This document shows positions 63,292 to 64,000 of a stretch of 64,000 nt of DNA, piece after piece. A model generated the notes under the pieces. The model was not told where the DNA came from, did not search any database, and was given only the letters and a program-made list of their open reading frames with translations. This DNA comes from Gavia stellata (lineage: Eukaryota; Chordata; Aves; Gaviiformes; Gaviidae), in NCBI RefSeq assembly GCF_030936135.1, contig NC_082595.1:112174334-112238333 (forward strand), in the 5' to 3' direction. How positions within the stretch are numbered: position 1 is the first letter of the stretch; every line of letters starts with the position of its first letter. The position numbers were made by a program, and so were the translations under genes.

Positions 63292-63892
63292 CACAGAATC
63301 ACAGAATCACTAAGGTTGGAAAAGACCTGTAGGATCATCAAGTCCAACCATAAAAAACCAAACAAACAAACAAAAAAACCACCCACAAAAAAAAAACCCC
63401 AAACCACCCACAAACCACAAAACACACCACAACCCACACCAAAAACCAACCCACCCAACACCACACAGCTCCATGCCCATCAAGCCACATCCCACAATGC
63501 CACGTCCACACGCTCCTTGAATACCTCCAGGGAGGGTGACTCCACCACCTCCCTGGGCAGCCTCTGCCAGTGCTTCACCACTCTCTCAGTAAAGAACTTT
63601 TTCCTAATATCCAGCCTAAACCTCCCCTGGCGCAACTTGAGGCCATTTCCTCTTGTCCTATCACTTGTCACTTGGGAGAAGAGACCAACACCCACCTCCC
63701 CACAACCCCCTTTCAGGCAGTTGTAGAGAGCGATGAGGTCTCCCCTCAGCCTCCTCTTCTCCAGACTGAACAACCCCAGCTCCCTCAGCCGCTCCTCATC
63801 GGAATTGTGCTCCAGACCCCTCACCAGCTCCGTCGCCCTTCTCTGGACACGCTCCAGCACCTCAAGGTCCTTCTTGTAGTGAGGGGCCCAGT
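63292..63892 (-). repeat. CR1 LINE, 5'-truncated copy with A/C-rich tract inside
   Basis: The left edge is the reversed CR1 tail (CACAGAATCACAGAATCACT). The minus strand then encodes the CR1 ORF2 end, with [20 protein letters not shown] and [20 protein letters not shown]. Between the tail and the ORF end, 63345-63475 is an almost pure A/C low-complexity stretch not present in the copy at 265-885. Confidence 0.95.
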
Positions 63893-64000
63893 TTGGGACA
63901 GGGCTGGGGGTGCCAGCACAAGCCCAGCCCCCACAGCACCCACTTCTCCAGGACCTGTCCCAGCAGTTAAACCAGAGGCAGCACCCACACCACCGCAGCA

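Overview
The window is vertebrate nuclear DNA, almost certainly from a bird. It holds 5'-truncated CR1 LINEs with the typical avian 3' tail, avian-type ERVL LTR pieces, compact intron-exon genes, very GC-rich minisatellites and CpG-rich promoters. Species cannot be fixed from the sequence. All gene identities come from translated exons compared with remembered human proteins; no search was run.

Left half (1-42 kb) is a gene block matching human 8p21: the last exon of PBK (+), all coding exons of ESCO2 (-, 2658-19283, predicted 671 aa), all of CCDC25 (+, 22132-32566, predicted 207 aa) and all coding exons of SCARA3 (-, 37246-42070, predicted 589 aa). In all three complete models the exon phases join and the summed coding length is a multiple of three. 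PBK and ESCO2 converge tail to tail. ESCO2 and CCDC25 are divergent around a CpG-rich interval with NF-Y/CHR-like, ZNF143-like and NRF1-like motifs. CCDC25 and SCARA3 converge across about 4.3 kb of GC-rich spacer with a minisatellite and an alternating purine-pyrimidine tract.

Middle (42-51 kb) is accessory: a minisatellite upstream of SCARA3, a CR1 scrap, two tandem ERVL-type LTR pieces, then a long retroviral gag-pol-like fossil on the minus strand (about 45.16-49.05 kb) whose pol frame is open for 994 codons. It is followed by another minisatellite and a 200-base N gap (50413-50612).

Right half (51-64 kb) matches human 2p23: exon 1 of SLC35F6 (-) and the last exon of KCNK3 (-), in the same order and orientation as in human. 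Between them lie two large minisatellites, a 15-bp unit with a telomere-like core and a 40/24-bp G-rich unit. The window ends in another CR1. The two gene blocks meet only across the N gap, the rest of SLC35F6 is not seen, and CLU (next to SCARA3 in human) is not seen, so the join needs checking.

Functionally, PBK (mitotic kinase) and ESCO2 (S-phase cohesin acetyltransferase) are proliferation genes; CCDC25, SCARA3, SLC35F6 and KCNK3 are unrelated housekeeping, membrane or channel genes. The most interesting items are the long open retroviral ORF, the gap junction, the regularly spaced NRF1-like cluster and the perfectly registered 15-bp array.
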